From NCBI GenBank assembly GCA_023390905.1, contig JAEWBY010000065.1, positions 1 to 55,910 on the forward strand: a stretch of DNA of 55,910 nucleotides. The letters run 5' to 3'. Under the pieces are notes generated by a model. That model did not search any database, was not told the DNA's origin, and worked only from the letters and a program-made list of their open reading frames with translations. Shown here in pieces: positions 1 to 7,179 of the stretch. Both the position numbers and the translations under genes were made by a program. This DNA is from Pseudomonadota bacterium. Lineage in GTDB: Bacteria > Pseudomonadota > Gammaproteobacteria > Xanthomonadales > Xanthomonadaceae. Numbering within the stretch: position 1 is the stretch's first letter; each line of letters opens with the position of its first letter.

Positions 1-1
1 G

Positions 2-127
2 CCGGCGGTGAACGCGCTCGCGCTTGAGCTTGCCAAAGAAGCCTTCAGCCGCCGCGTTGTCCCCACAGTGACCCACCTCGCTCATGCTGCTGATGATGTG
101 GTGGTCCTTCAGGAACTGCTGGTACTC
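2..127 (-). pseudogene. IS3-family transposase (OrfB) C-terminal fragment, cut by window edge
   Basis: Translating the minus strand gives 42 residues containing EYQQFLKDHHIISSMS and then GHCGDNAAAEGFFGKLKRER. This is the last part of the DDE/rve catalytic core of IS3-family OrfB transposases; the glutamate of EGFF is the usual third acidic residue. The upstream DDE half is absent, because the reading frame runs into unrelated sequence at about position 128-131, inside the ORF. The downstream end lies beyond the window. It is therefore a relic that cannot encode a whole transposase, not an intact IS end. The assignment rests on remembered family motifs. Confidence 0.72.
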
Positions 128-420
128 AGATGGAAGCCCGCGGTGATGGAGTCCTTCCCAAGTTCGATCAGCGCGGAATGGACCCGCAGGAAGGCCAGCA
201 GTCGAAGCTGCACCACGGGGTCATCGGGCTCTCGCCGCAGCAGCCAGAACGGGGCGCGCAACGTGCGTTCCAACTCGCCAATTCCGATGCCGAAGAATTC
301 GCGGAACCGCAGGGGCGATAGGTGCGCCTGCCCGGGCTGGCGGAACGCCTCCAAGGCGCCTGGGGCGATGGCTTGAAGCGAGCGCGGGCTCTTGGCGCTA
401 TCCACCTTGGTGCGCCCCAT
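109..420 (-). pseudogene. Truncated ParS/MbcA/Xre-antitoxin-like protein, 3' end replaced by IS fragment
   Basis: A 103-codon ORF. Its residues LSPLRFREFFGIGIGELERTLR followed by DDPVVQLRLLAFLRVHSALIEL resemble the helix-turn-helix and start of the C-terminal region of Xre/MbcA/ParS-type antitoxins, which normally continue with a conserved phrase after AGF. Here the homologous-looking sequence stops at GFHL and five junk residues (STSSS) follow, exactly where the transposase fragment begins. The start overlaps the end of the preceding small gene by 23 nt, suggesting an operon. No RES-type toxin gene is visible. The family call is tentative; the truncation is clear only if that family call is right. 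Confidence 0.4.
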
Positions 421-652
421 GCGTGTAGCCCCGAAGCCAGTCCGGGTCGTGCTTCGGCCCCAGCGGGCTTCCGCCGAAAGCGCCTTGCGTAATCGTGGCG
501 AGATGTTCGATCTCGCGCAGGCTCGGATAGTGGCGCAGCAGCCGATGGGCCTCCCGGCGAACCTCCTCGGGCAAGGAGCGGTTGCCGCGCAGTTCCTTCA
601 GGAAGGCGCCCGCCTGCACGAGGGTGCGGCGCCGTTCGTCGGGGGTGGTCAT
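398..652 (-). CDS. BPSL0761-like small protein
   Basis: 84 residues starting MTTPDERRRTLVQAGAFLKEL and continuing with LPEEVRREAHRLLRHYPS. This matches the pattern I recall for the BPSL0761 family of short uncharacterised proteins that often sit in mobile elements. No catalytic motif, signal peptide or membrane segment is visible. The start at 652 was chosen because AAGGAGA lies 8 nt upstream; the frame is open farther upstream but that sequence is not protein-like. It overlaps the downstream antitoxin-like ORF, so the two were probably co-transcribed. Function is unknown. Confidence 0.6.
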   Translation of the reverse strand: MTTPDERRRTLVQAGAFLKELRGNRSLPEEVRREAHRLLRHYPSLREIEHLATITQGAFGGSPLGPKHDPDWLRGYTHGAHQGG

Positions 653-720
653 TAGGGTTCTCCTTGGCGGCCATGACGGCCCCACGCTGCGGTGGGGCCG
701 TCGCACGGGCTGCGACGGGT

Positions 721-999
721 TCACAGGTCGAGGGTCGCGAGCAGCCGACGGGCCGTCCGGACGTTCGGGAACAGCATCGGCCGGGGGTTGAGCCACGGGT
801 CGCGCTGGATGATCCAGGGGCTGGTCATCGGGTCGCACCCCACCAGGCGCCAGCCGCCGAGGACTCGCAGGGCCACGGCCCAGCGCATGCGGCGCCGTTC
901 GTCGCGGATCCGGACGAGCCGGATGCCCCGGACCAAGCCGAAGGTGCGGGCAATGCGCGCTTGGGAATAACGGACGATCTTCATGGTGTTGGTCCTCAT
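721..999 (-). CDS. Hypothetical small basic protein
   Basis: 92 residues from the ATG at 997-999, which has GGAGG 9 nt upstream; a second ATG at 984 with its own AGGA is an alternative start giving 87 residues. The product is rich in Arg and Trp (RLVRIRDERRRMRWAVALRVLGGWRLVG) and ends with a plausible helical segment. I do not recognise the family. It lies between the HD-domain gene and the BPSL0761-like gene on the same strand, so it may be part of one island transcript. The coding call rests on the ribosome binding site, strand agreement and neighbour spacing. Confidence 0.45.
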   Translation of the reverse strand: MRTNTMKIVRYSQARIARTFGLVRGIRLVRIRDERRRMRWAVALRVLGGWRLVGCDPMTSPWIIQRDPWLNPRPMLFPNVRTARRLLATLDL

Positions 1000-1016
1000 T
1001 GGGGTGGACCTCCAAC

Positions 1017-1862
1017 CTAGAAGGGGATTTTGCAATCAAAAATTGCGCGAGATTCCGCCGGTTTCTTGCGGGTCATCTCGCAGCTCATCTGGTCGAGAGA
1101 CCGAACGATCCGACCGATGGCCAGCGGATACTTGTCTTCCCGGGGTGCACGGGGGCCGCCGAGCAGCTCGCGCATCAGGGTGCCCAGCCGCGGGTCCTGA
1201 CGGGTGAGGTAGACCAGATCGAACTCGAGCCGGCTCAGGCCGTGCGCTTCGTGTTCACGGGGGTTGACCGGGTCGAAGGCGATCGGGTCATAGCACCAGA
1301 TCTTCCCGTAGTCGTGGAGCAGGGCGAATACGATCCCCAGCTCGCGGTCCTCGGGGGACAGCTTCTCGACCGAGGCCACCATCGTGGCGATCTCCAGCGA
1401 GTGCTGGGCGAGCCCGCCCGGGTAGGCGTGGTGGTCGCGACGCGACGCCGGGCTGGTCCAGTAGCCATGCAGCACGTCCTGCTGCAGCAGGGCCCGGGTC
1501 ACGAAGTAGCGAAGCGGCGCGATCCGAAGGCTGTCGATCAGCCGCGTCGTCTGGCGCAGCAGCCCGGGGATGGGGCACAGCTGCTCAGGCAACAGCTGCG
1601 AGAGCGGCGGGTCGACGTCCTCACGCAGGCCGAGCAGCAGGTAGTCATCCTGGTGCTTGCCGACCTCCATGGTGGTCACCGTGCCCCAATGCAGGGCGGC
1701 CGGCGGTGTGGTGTCGAGCGAGAGCCAGGTCCACGCATCGCACCACCCGTCCTCGTGGTAGAGCCTGCAGCGCAGGCCGTGGTCGGGGTCATGGCCGGGG
1801 AACACCTCCACGACGGCGGGGAAGGAGAGCGTGGCGGGAGCAGCAGCATTCTGGTTGAACAT
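1017..1862 (-). CDS. HD-domain protein, TraI_2-like (island-encoded)
   Basis: 281 residues. The central segment HHAYPGGLAQHSLEIA followed by FALLHDYGKI gives the H...HD pattern of HD metal-dependent phosphohydrolases, in the arrangement seen in the TraI/DUF1528-type HD proteins of integrative elements. The substrate is unknown; such proteins are assigned to transfer or element maintenance by context only. GGGGG lies about 7 nt ahead of the ATG. The last dozen codons end in a Lys/Arg-rich stretch. It sits immediately downstream of the integrase gene on the same strand with a 20-nt gap, consistent with one element module. No relaxase motif is visible, so it is not a complete TraI relaxase. Confidence 0.68.
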   Translation of the reverse strand: MFNQNAAAPATLSFPAVVEVFPGHDPDHGLRCRLYHEDGWCDAWTWLSLDTTPPAALHWGTVTTMEVGKHQDDYLLLGLREDVDPPLSQLLPEQLCPIPGLLRQTTRLIDSLRIAPLRYFVTRALLQQDVLHGYWTSPASRRDHHAYPGGLAQHSLEIATMVASVEKLSPEDRELGIVFALLHDYGKIWCYDPIAFDPVNPREHEAHGLSRLEFDLVYLTRQDPRLGTLMRELLGGPRAPREDKYPLAIGRIVRSLDQMSCEMTRKKPAESRAIFDCKIPF

Positions 1863-1881
1863 GGGTATTCCCCCTTGAACG

Positions 1882-3201
1882 TCAGGACGCCTTCTTGGCG
1901 AGGGTGAGCAGCGTCGCGAGCTGCTCGGGGGACAGGGACTGCAGGGCGGCGAGCGCCGCGGCGTTGTCGGTGGGCGGGGCGGGCTTCGACGCGGCGGCCT
2001 CCACCGCCCGCTTGCCGAGGTGCCCGTTCACCAGCCCGGCGAAGGCCAGGCCGTCGTTGCGGGTGAGGTTGGGCACGAAGCGCGAGTACACGCGGAACAA
2101 CATCTCGGTGGTCGAGTGCCCGAGCACGTTGGCCACCCATTCCGGGTTCTCGCCGGCGGCCAGCATCAGCGTCGCCGCGGTGTGGCGCATCTGATAGGGC
2201 GGCCGCTGCTTGAGCCCGAGGTTGCGCAGCAGCGGGTACCAGATGCGATTGGTGAAGTTCACCGCGTCCATCGGGTTGCCGTACTGGCTGTGGAAGACCC
2301 ACGGGCAGCCGTCGACCGCCCGGGTGCGCTGGGCTTCGAAGGCGGCCCGCACCTGGGGGACCATCGGGATCGTCCGGCGGGAGCCATCGGTCTTGGTGCC
2401 CCCGTCGCCGTCCCGGGAGTGGGTGCGCTCGACCCGGAAGACGCCGGCGGTGAAGTCGATGTCCTCCCACTGCAGGCCATCGGCTTCGCCGGTACGCAGG
2501 CCGGTGAGCAGGCGCACCGTCAGGTAAGGCCGGTAGTCCTCGCGGACCCGGGCGATCAGCAGCTCGACCTCCTCGAGGGAGAAGGGCATCACCTCGGTGC
2601 GACCCTGCTTGAGCCGCTTGAGGGTCCGCGCCGGGGACTGCAGGCCATGGCGGTCGCAGCCCTCGTTGAGGATAGTCTTCACCAGGCCCATCACCTTGTT
2701 GATGCGCCGGGCCGACACCGTCTCGCCGTTGCGCCCGCGCCGCTTGGCGATCTGGGCCTGAAAGCCCAGCAGGTGGCCGCGGTCGATCGTGGCCAGCGGC
2801 TTGTCACCGAGGCCGGGCAGGATGATCGCGTCAAGGGTTTTGCGGACCTCGGTGCGGTACTGGGCGCGCCAGCGGGGGCCGGACTCGATGACCCAGAGCT
2901 CGGCGAACTCGGCGAAGGTGGGGGTGGCGTGGTCGCCTTTGGCCTGGGCTACAGGCGCTGCCGTCCCGGGCTCGCCCGCTTCCTTGGCGCGCGGGCTGTC
3001 CGGGAAGAACTCCGCGTAGTCGAAGGTGCCTTTGAGGATGGCCTTGTCGATGCGCTTGGCCAGGGCGTCCAGCACCTTCCGGTTGCCGGGAGTGTCCGGC
3101 AGCGCGGTCTGTTCCCGGCAGCGGTCGCCCCGGTACTGGAAGTCCAGGAACAGGGTGCCCGTCTCCCGGCGGACCCGGATCCTAGCCACGGGCCACCCCA
3201 C
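1882..3201 (-). CDS. Tyrosine site-specific integrase with DUF3596 arm-binding domain
   Basis: 439 residues. The N-terminus (ARIRVRRETGTLFLDFQYRGDRCREQT, first ~60 residues) matches the DUF3596 arm-type DNA-binding domain of phage and island integrases. A core-binding region follows, then the catalytic domain with Arg in LLTGLRTGEADGLQW, the box RHTAATLML, the GH of VLGHS and the nucleophile Tyr of FRVYSRF. All catalytic landmarks are present, so it should be active in excision and integration. The start is GTG at 3201, or GTG at 3189 (VARIRV); both overlap the excisionase-like gene, implying coupled translation. It is the best candidate for the enzyme that placed the island in the tRNA-Arg gene, although it lies about 11 kb from that junction. 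Confidence 0.93.
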   Translation of the reverse strand: MGWPVARIRVRRETGTLFLDFQYRGDRCREQTALPDTPGNRKVLDALAKRIDKAILKGTFDYAEFFPDSPRAKEAGEPGTAAPVAQAKGDHATPTFAEFAELWVIESGPRWRAQYRTEVRKTLDAIILPGLGDKPLATIDRGHLLGFQAQIAKRRGRNGETVSARRINKVMGLVKTILNEGCDRHGLQSPARTLKRLKQGRTEVMPFSLEEVELLIARVREDYRPYLTVRLLTGLRTGEADGLQWEDIDFTAGVFRVERTHSRDGDGGTKTDGSRRTIPMVPQVRAAFEAQRTRAVDGCPWVFHSQYGNPMDAVNFTNRIWYPLLRNLGLKQRPPYQMRHTAATLMLAAGENPEWVANVLGHSTTEMLFRVYSRFVPNLTRNDGLAFAGLVNGHLGKRAVEAAASKPAPPTDNAAALAALQSLSPEQLATLLTLAKKAS

Positions 3202-3418
3202 CGTTGGCCATGGGGATCAGGGGGCCCCGGCCCATCGAGAAGCTAGTGATGTCCTTTTCGATGGCTTCCCAGATGAAAAGGAGCTTCCGACCCCCGAAGG
3301 GGCGGATGTAGTGCACGCCCTCCAGCAGCACGCTGTCCTTGAGGCGGTCCCGGATGGTCCGGACGTCGTAGTGGATCCGGGTAGCCAACTGTTCCGTGGT
3401 GAGGTACGTTGCGCTCAT
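3182..3418 (-). CDS. Excisionase-like winged-helix DNA-binding protein
   Basis: 78 residues beginning MSATYLTTEQLATRIHYDVRTIRDRLKDSVLLEGVHYIRPFGGRKLLFIWEAI. The layout (helix-turn-helix, then GVHY and a beta hairpin with RKLLFIW) is that of MerR/AlpA-type winged helices and Xis-like directionality factors. AAGGAG is well placed ahead of the ATG. Its 3' end overlaps the integrase start by 20 nt, the usual arrangement of xis-int pairs. It probably bends DNA at the attachment site and favours excision; that role is inferred from context. It reads divergently from the Cro/C1-type regulator. Confidence 0.72.
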   Translation of the reverse strand: MSATYLTTEQLATRIHYDVRTIRDRLKDSVLLEGVHYIRPFGGRKLLFIWEAIEKDITSFSMGRGPLIPMANGGVARG

Positions 3419-3451
3419 GCGATCACTCCTTTGTCGGTAGAGGCTGTCGAA

Positions 3452-3533
3452 TGATTATCTAAATAATCACTCGATGACAAAGATAGCACTCGCTTGAGGA
3501 TTTTCAAGATCAACAGATGATTTGGATAATCAC
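3452..3533. promoter_or_regulatory. Operator-like repeats in divergent int/regulator promoter region
   Basis: The AT-rich gap between the excisionase-like gene and the Cro/C1-type gene carries an inverted repeat TGATTATC / ATAATCA centred near 3461, and a second ATAATCAC at 3526-3533 preceded by GATGATT. The two ATAATCAC copies are direct repeats about 63 bp apart. The placement between divergent int and regulator genes is typical of repressor operators. Binding by the adjacent regulator is an inference. Confidence 0.5.
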
Positions 3534-3543
3534 CATTCAGCTA

Positions 3544-3786
3544 ATGTTAAGGTTCAAGCTCAAAGAACGCATTGCTGACCTGGAGTTCCGGGAGCGGAGG
3601 CGCGTCACCATTCAGGAAATTGCAGAGGCGACGGGTCTCAACCGAATGACCCTGTCCAAGTTGGCGAACCACCACGGTGCAAATGTTCAATCCGAAGCGC
3701 TGGACAGGCTGTGCACCTATTTCGGATGCAAGATTGACGACATCGTCGAACATGTTCGCGACGCCAGCTGGGAGGCCGCAGAATGA
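3544..3786 (+). CDS. Cro/C1-type helix-turn-helix regulator
   Basis: 80 residues from ATG 3544 (MLRFKLKERIADLEFRERRRVTIQEIAEATGLNRMTLSKLANHH). The segment TIQEIAEATGLNRMTLSKLA is a clear helix-turn-helix of the Xre family, and the C-terminal DRLCTYFGCKIDDIVEHV is the usual end of short Cro/C1-type regulators. An earlier in-frame start at 3517 falls inside the operator-like repeat and gives a hydrophobic leader, so I prefer 3544. It is divergent from the xis-int genes and probably controls them and perhaps itself. It also precedes the restriction cluster, where it could act as a control protein; no direct evidence separates these roles. Confidence 0.78.
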   Translation: MLRFKLKERIADLEFRERRRVTIQEIAEATGLNRMTLSKLANHHGANVQSEALDRLCTYFGCKIDDIVEHVRDASWEAAE

Positions 3787-4046
3787 GGCGCCGAGTGAAC
3801 TGGGTCGGGGTCGCGTCAGTCTCAGCCCCTGAGAGTGTCTCTCGAGAAGCTCACATCAATGATGCGGACTTTCACTGATGCAGGTGAATGCAAAACGGGG
3901 GTTGGCGGCAGGCTCTGGGATCGCTTTCGTGCCAACGATTGGACGCGCAACCCAATGCTCATCCAACTGCGAATAAATCAACGAGCAACAGGCCGGACTG
4001 CAGATCCTGAATCAGTGGGCCAGAATCGAGACTAAGGTGTTATTAA

Positions 4047-5558
4047 GTGACAATCAGCGTGAAAGCAATTAAGCAGAAGATCAGCCGCCTCCAAGAGGGC
4101 GGTCAGCCTCGAGTGCTCGACCTGTTCGCTGGCTGTGGAGGTATCTCGCTGGGCTTCACTGCAGCCGGCTTCAACATTGCTGCTGCCGTAGAGTTCGACC
4201 CCGATGCTGCGGCATCCCATGGAAAAAACTTCCATGATGGGCAGCCTGCACACTCCATTGCCAGGGACATAACGAAGACTAGCCCGCAGAAGCTTGTGGA
4301 AGAGCTGAGGCTCGGGTCAGCAGCATTGGCTTTCGACGTGTTGGTGGGCGGTCCCCCTTGCCAAGCCTTTGCTCGCGTGGGGCGACCAAAGCTGCGAGAG
4401 GTTGAGAATCACGCGGATGCCTTCAAGCATGACCCGCGTGCTCAACTCTATATCGACTACCTGCGCTACGTAGAGGCCTTCGCGCCGCTCGCAGTGATGG
4501 TTGAGAATGTTCCTGATGTTCTGAATCATGGAGGACAGAACATCGCCGAAGAGATGGCAGAGGTTCTTGAGAGCAAGGGATATGTCTGTCGCTACACGCT
4601 TCTGAACGCCGCCTATTACGGCGTTCCACAAATGCGAGAGCGAATGATGCTGATAGCGTACAGGCGCGAAATCTCCACCGTAGTAGAGTTCCCAAAGCCC
4701 ACCAATTTCATCGAGCTGCCTCCCGGATACGAAGGTGCTCGATCTGTCGCTCTCAAGTCAATTAAGCAGTCAAATAAAGAAGGGGCTCACAGGTATGTGC
4801 CCGCACCAAAAGCATTGGACACGCTTCCTCCCGCTGTCACCGCAGAGGATGCCCTGGGAGATCTTCCGCCGCTCTACGCGCAACGACTCCTAAGGTCTGG
4901 CGAGCTAAAGCGCGGCGCCAGGAGGTTTGATGTGCCGCTCAAGTATGAAAAATCCCCACACACTGAATATGCAAAGCTGATGCGTAGCTGGCCGGGTTTC
5001 GAGGCGCCTGATGCGCTAACTGACCACGTAATTCGGTATCTCCCGCGAGACTATCCGCTGTTCGCAAAGATGAATCCCGGGGACCAGTATCCTCAGGCCT
5101 ACGATCATGCGGTGAAGTTGTTTGAAAGCCACTTGAAAGAGCTTTCAAAGAAGGGCCAGGAAGTTAAGCCAGGAACAAAAAAATACGAGTCGATAAAAGC
5201 GGAAATTGTTCCGCCATATGATGTCGGGAAGTTCCCAAACAAGTGGCGAAAAATGTGGCGAGATCAGCCGGCGCGCACCCTAATGGCGCACCTTGGTAAG
5301 GACAGCTATAGCCACATCCACTACGACAGCAAGCAGGCACGGACCATTTCTGTGCGGGAAGCGGCGCGCCTACACTCGTTCCCAGATGGCTTTGTATTTA
5401 GCGGAACAATGAACCCAGCGTTCAAGCAGATCGGAAATGCAGTGCCTCCGCTACTGGCGAAAGCTGTCGCTTCATCGATTATGAGAACGCTTCGCGCAGT
5501 GTCTGATACGAAGGGGTCCGTTGATGAGTCTGATAGAGCGACAGAAGCAGTTTCTTGA
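4047..5558 (+). CDS. DNA (cytosine-5) methyltransferase of LlaJI/BsuMI-like R-M system
   Basis: 503 residues. It makes 5-methylcytosine in DNA from S-adenosylmethionine and would protect the host against the nuclease encoded next door. All major motifs are visible in order: motif I DLFAGCGGISLGF (25-37), motif IV GGPPCQAF with catalytic Cys105, motif VI ENV (153-155), motif VIII QMRERMMLIAY, and motif X GNAVPPLLAKAV near the C-terminus. A target-recognition region of about 150 residues lies between VIII and IX; its specificity cannot be read by eye. The start is GTG at 4047. Its last 35 nt overlap the start of the McrB-like gene, indicating one operon. Base composition is lower in GC than the chromosomal part. 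Confidence 0.93.
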   Translation: MTISVKAIKQKISRLQEGGQPRVLDLFAGCGGISLGFTAAGFNIAAAVEFDPDAAASHGKNFHDGQPAHSIARDITKTSPQKLVEELRLGSAALAFDVLVGGPPCQAFARVGRPKLREVENHADAFKHDPRAQLYIDYLRYVEAFAPLAVMVENVPDVLNHGGQNIAEEMAEVLESKGYVCRYTLLNAAYYGVPQMRERMMLIAYRREISTVVEFPKPTNFIELPPGYEGARSVALKSIKQSNKEGAHRYVPAPKALDTLPPAVTAEDALGDLPPLYAQRLLRSGELKRGARRFDVPLKYEKSPHTEYAKLMRSWPGFEAPDALTDHVIRYLPRDYPLFAKMNPGDQYPQAYDHAVKLFESHLKELSKKGQEVKPGTKKYESIKAEIVPPYDVGKFPNKWRKMWRDQPARTLMAHLGKDSYSHIHYDSKQARTISVREAARLHSFPDGFVFSGTMNPAFKQIGNAVPPLLAKAVASSIMRTLRAVSDTKGSVDESDRATEAVS

Positions 5559-7176
5559 AGCCGCACAATCTTTTCTTGAGTCCGCCAAGCCGCCTCGAGA
5601 GCTGTTTGGTGTGTCAAACAGCGCGAAGATCATCGAGGGCGGAATACAGCTCGGAGTGGTGAATCTCGACAATCTCTCGGACGACCTGGAGGCAATTTCC
5701 TTCGCATGTGTCATGAGGTTCCCGCCGGAAGATGAGGTCTATTTCGCCGTCCATGTCGGAAGAGATAGGACCGCACTGCTGACGCGTCTGGCTGACATGA
5801 AGCGTCTGGGAGCGGCTGAGGCAGGCGAAGACGACGACGCAGACTCGACTGATGCGGTGCCAACATCCCCAGCCTCTACCATTAAGTACGCGAAGAAGAA
5901 CAACAATGTTCCGGTCTATCTTGCAGGCGACGGGAAGCTTTGGCTTCGAAACAAAGGCTTCTGGGACTCACTCAACTTCGATCGAGCTACAGCTGCTCCA
6001 TCAGTCGAGCCAGACAAGGTTGCGGTAGCCCTGTATCCGCCTACTACGTCGGCGAAGCGAAGTCTTCTTGCTCGCGAGTTCATTGGCTGGCTAGCTGAGA
6101 TGGTCGGTCCCGAGAAGGTGCACGAAATCAAAGTTTGGTCTGACGAGAGCACTCTCAGCCAAGAAATGAAGAGGCTGCCCGCAAGCATCTCCATCACAGA
6201 GATTGAAGCTGCCGTTTCCTCACTTGGTGGGCACTACCCAAACGGAGAAGTGAGAAGACTGCACTCGGCTCTCAATTTTCTCTCAAACAAACATTTTGTG
6301 ATCCTCTCTGGGCTCTCGGGAACAGGAAAGACTCAGCTTGCTCTGAAATACGCTCGCGCGGTCCATGGCGTCACGTCAATGCGAGCTCAAGATCCGCTTA
6401 TTTTTGAGTGCCCCGTTCGACCAGAGTGGACTGACCCGACCGGACTCACCGGCTACTTTGACGTCTTGTCCAATCGTTACGTTGTTCCAACGTTTCTAGA
6501 GGCGGTCCTAGTAGCAACGGCGCATCGCGATTCGCCTGTATTCGTGATTCTCGATGAGATGAATCTCGCGCGCGTGGAACACTATTTCTCTGATGTTCTA
6601 TCTTGCATTGAGACTGGTGGTGCGCTGAGGCTCCACTCAAGCGGGGTTCCTCTAGAAGGTACTACCGGCGCAAGCATTCGCGCAGAGATGCCACTTCCTA
6701 GCAACCTCTTCATAATTGGGACGATAAATGTTGACGAGACCACGAACCAAGTCAGTGACAAGGTTCTGGATCGCGCAAATGTTATTGAGATGAGCGATGT
6801 TGACTTGACCGGCTTCCTAGGGAAGCTGGCGGCCTCGGAGCCCTCGCTAAAGAGCGTGTGCGAGACTGTTGCCAAGCCACTAATGGCTGCGCATTCACTG
6901 CTAGCTGCTAATGGGATGGGGTTTGGGTATCGAACGGCGGAAGAATTCGTTCGCTACCATCATTTTAACGCCGAGAAGATAGGCCTTTCCGTCGATGAAG
7001 TTACCGATGAGCTGCTAGTTCAGAAGGTTCTCGTCAAGCTGAGAGGGGCTGAAAGACAACGGAAGTTGCTCGTCGAGCTTGGAAAGGTCTTCGCAGCTCT
7101 TCCCAGAACAACCTCTTATTTGAAGAAGCTGACCGACGATCTCGACGAGTACGGCTCATTCCAGGCTATGCGGTGA
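5524..7176 (+). CDS. McrB-like AAA+ NTPase, restriction subunit
   Basis: 550 residues from ATG 5524 (AAGGGG just upstream; a TTG at 5521 is the alternative). Walker A is GLSGTGKTQ (about 263-270), Walker B is VFVILDEMNLAR (about 339), and the sensor region is IIGTINVDETTNQVSDKVLDRAN. That last motif is the form I associate with McrB-family GTPases of the LlaJI/BsuMI type rather than classical McrB (MNTADRS). The N-terminal ~240 residues contain an acidic linker (EAGEDDDADS) and are probably the DNA-recognition part; I do not recognise a named domain. It should translocate on DNA and drive the downstream nuclease. It overlaps the methyltransferase gene by 35 nt and is followed by the nuclease gene after 3 nt. 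Confidence 0.85.
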   Translation: MSLIERQKQFLEAAQSFLESAKPPRELFGVSNSAKIIEGGIQLGVVNLDNLSDDLEAISFACVMRFPPEDEVYFAVHVGRDRTALLTRLADMKRLGAAEAGEDDDADSTDAVPTSPASTIKYAKKNNNVPVYLAGDGKLWLRNKGFWDSLNFDRATAAPSVEPDKVAVALYPPTTSAKRSLLAREFIGWLAEMVGPEKVHEIKVWSDESTLSQEMKRLPASISITEIEAAVSSLGGHYPNGEVRRLHSALNFLSNKHFVILSGLSGTGKTQLALKYARAVHGVTSMRAQDPLIFECPVRPEWTDPTGLTGYFDVLSNRYVVPTFLEAVLVATAHRDSPVFVILDEMNLARVEHYFSDVLSCIETGGALRLHSSGVPLEGTTGASIRAEMPLPSNLFIIGTINVDETTNQVSDKVLDRANVIEMSDVDLTGFLGKLAASEPSLKSVCETVAKPLMAAHSLLAANGMGFGYRTAEEFVRYHHFNAEKIGLSVDEVTDELLVQKVLVKLRGAERQRKLLVELGKVFAALPRTTSYLKKLTDDLDEYGSFQAMR

Positions 7177-7179
7177 AAG

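Noticed and set aside
3783..3878. A 31-codon ORF overlapping the stop of the Cro/C1-type gene (MRRRVNWVGVASVS...)
   Set aside because: Coupled start, but too short, without homology or ribosome binding site; the 3787-4046 gap otherwise shows nothing recognisable.
3835..4035. A 66-codon frame between the regulator and the methyltransferase
   Set aside because: No ribosome binding site, no family, and no codon bias like its neighbours.
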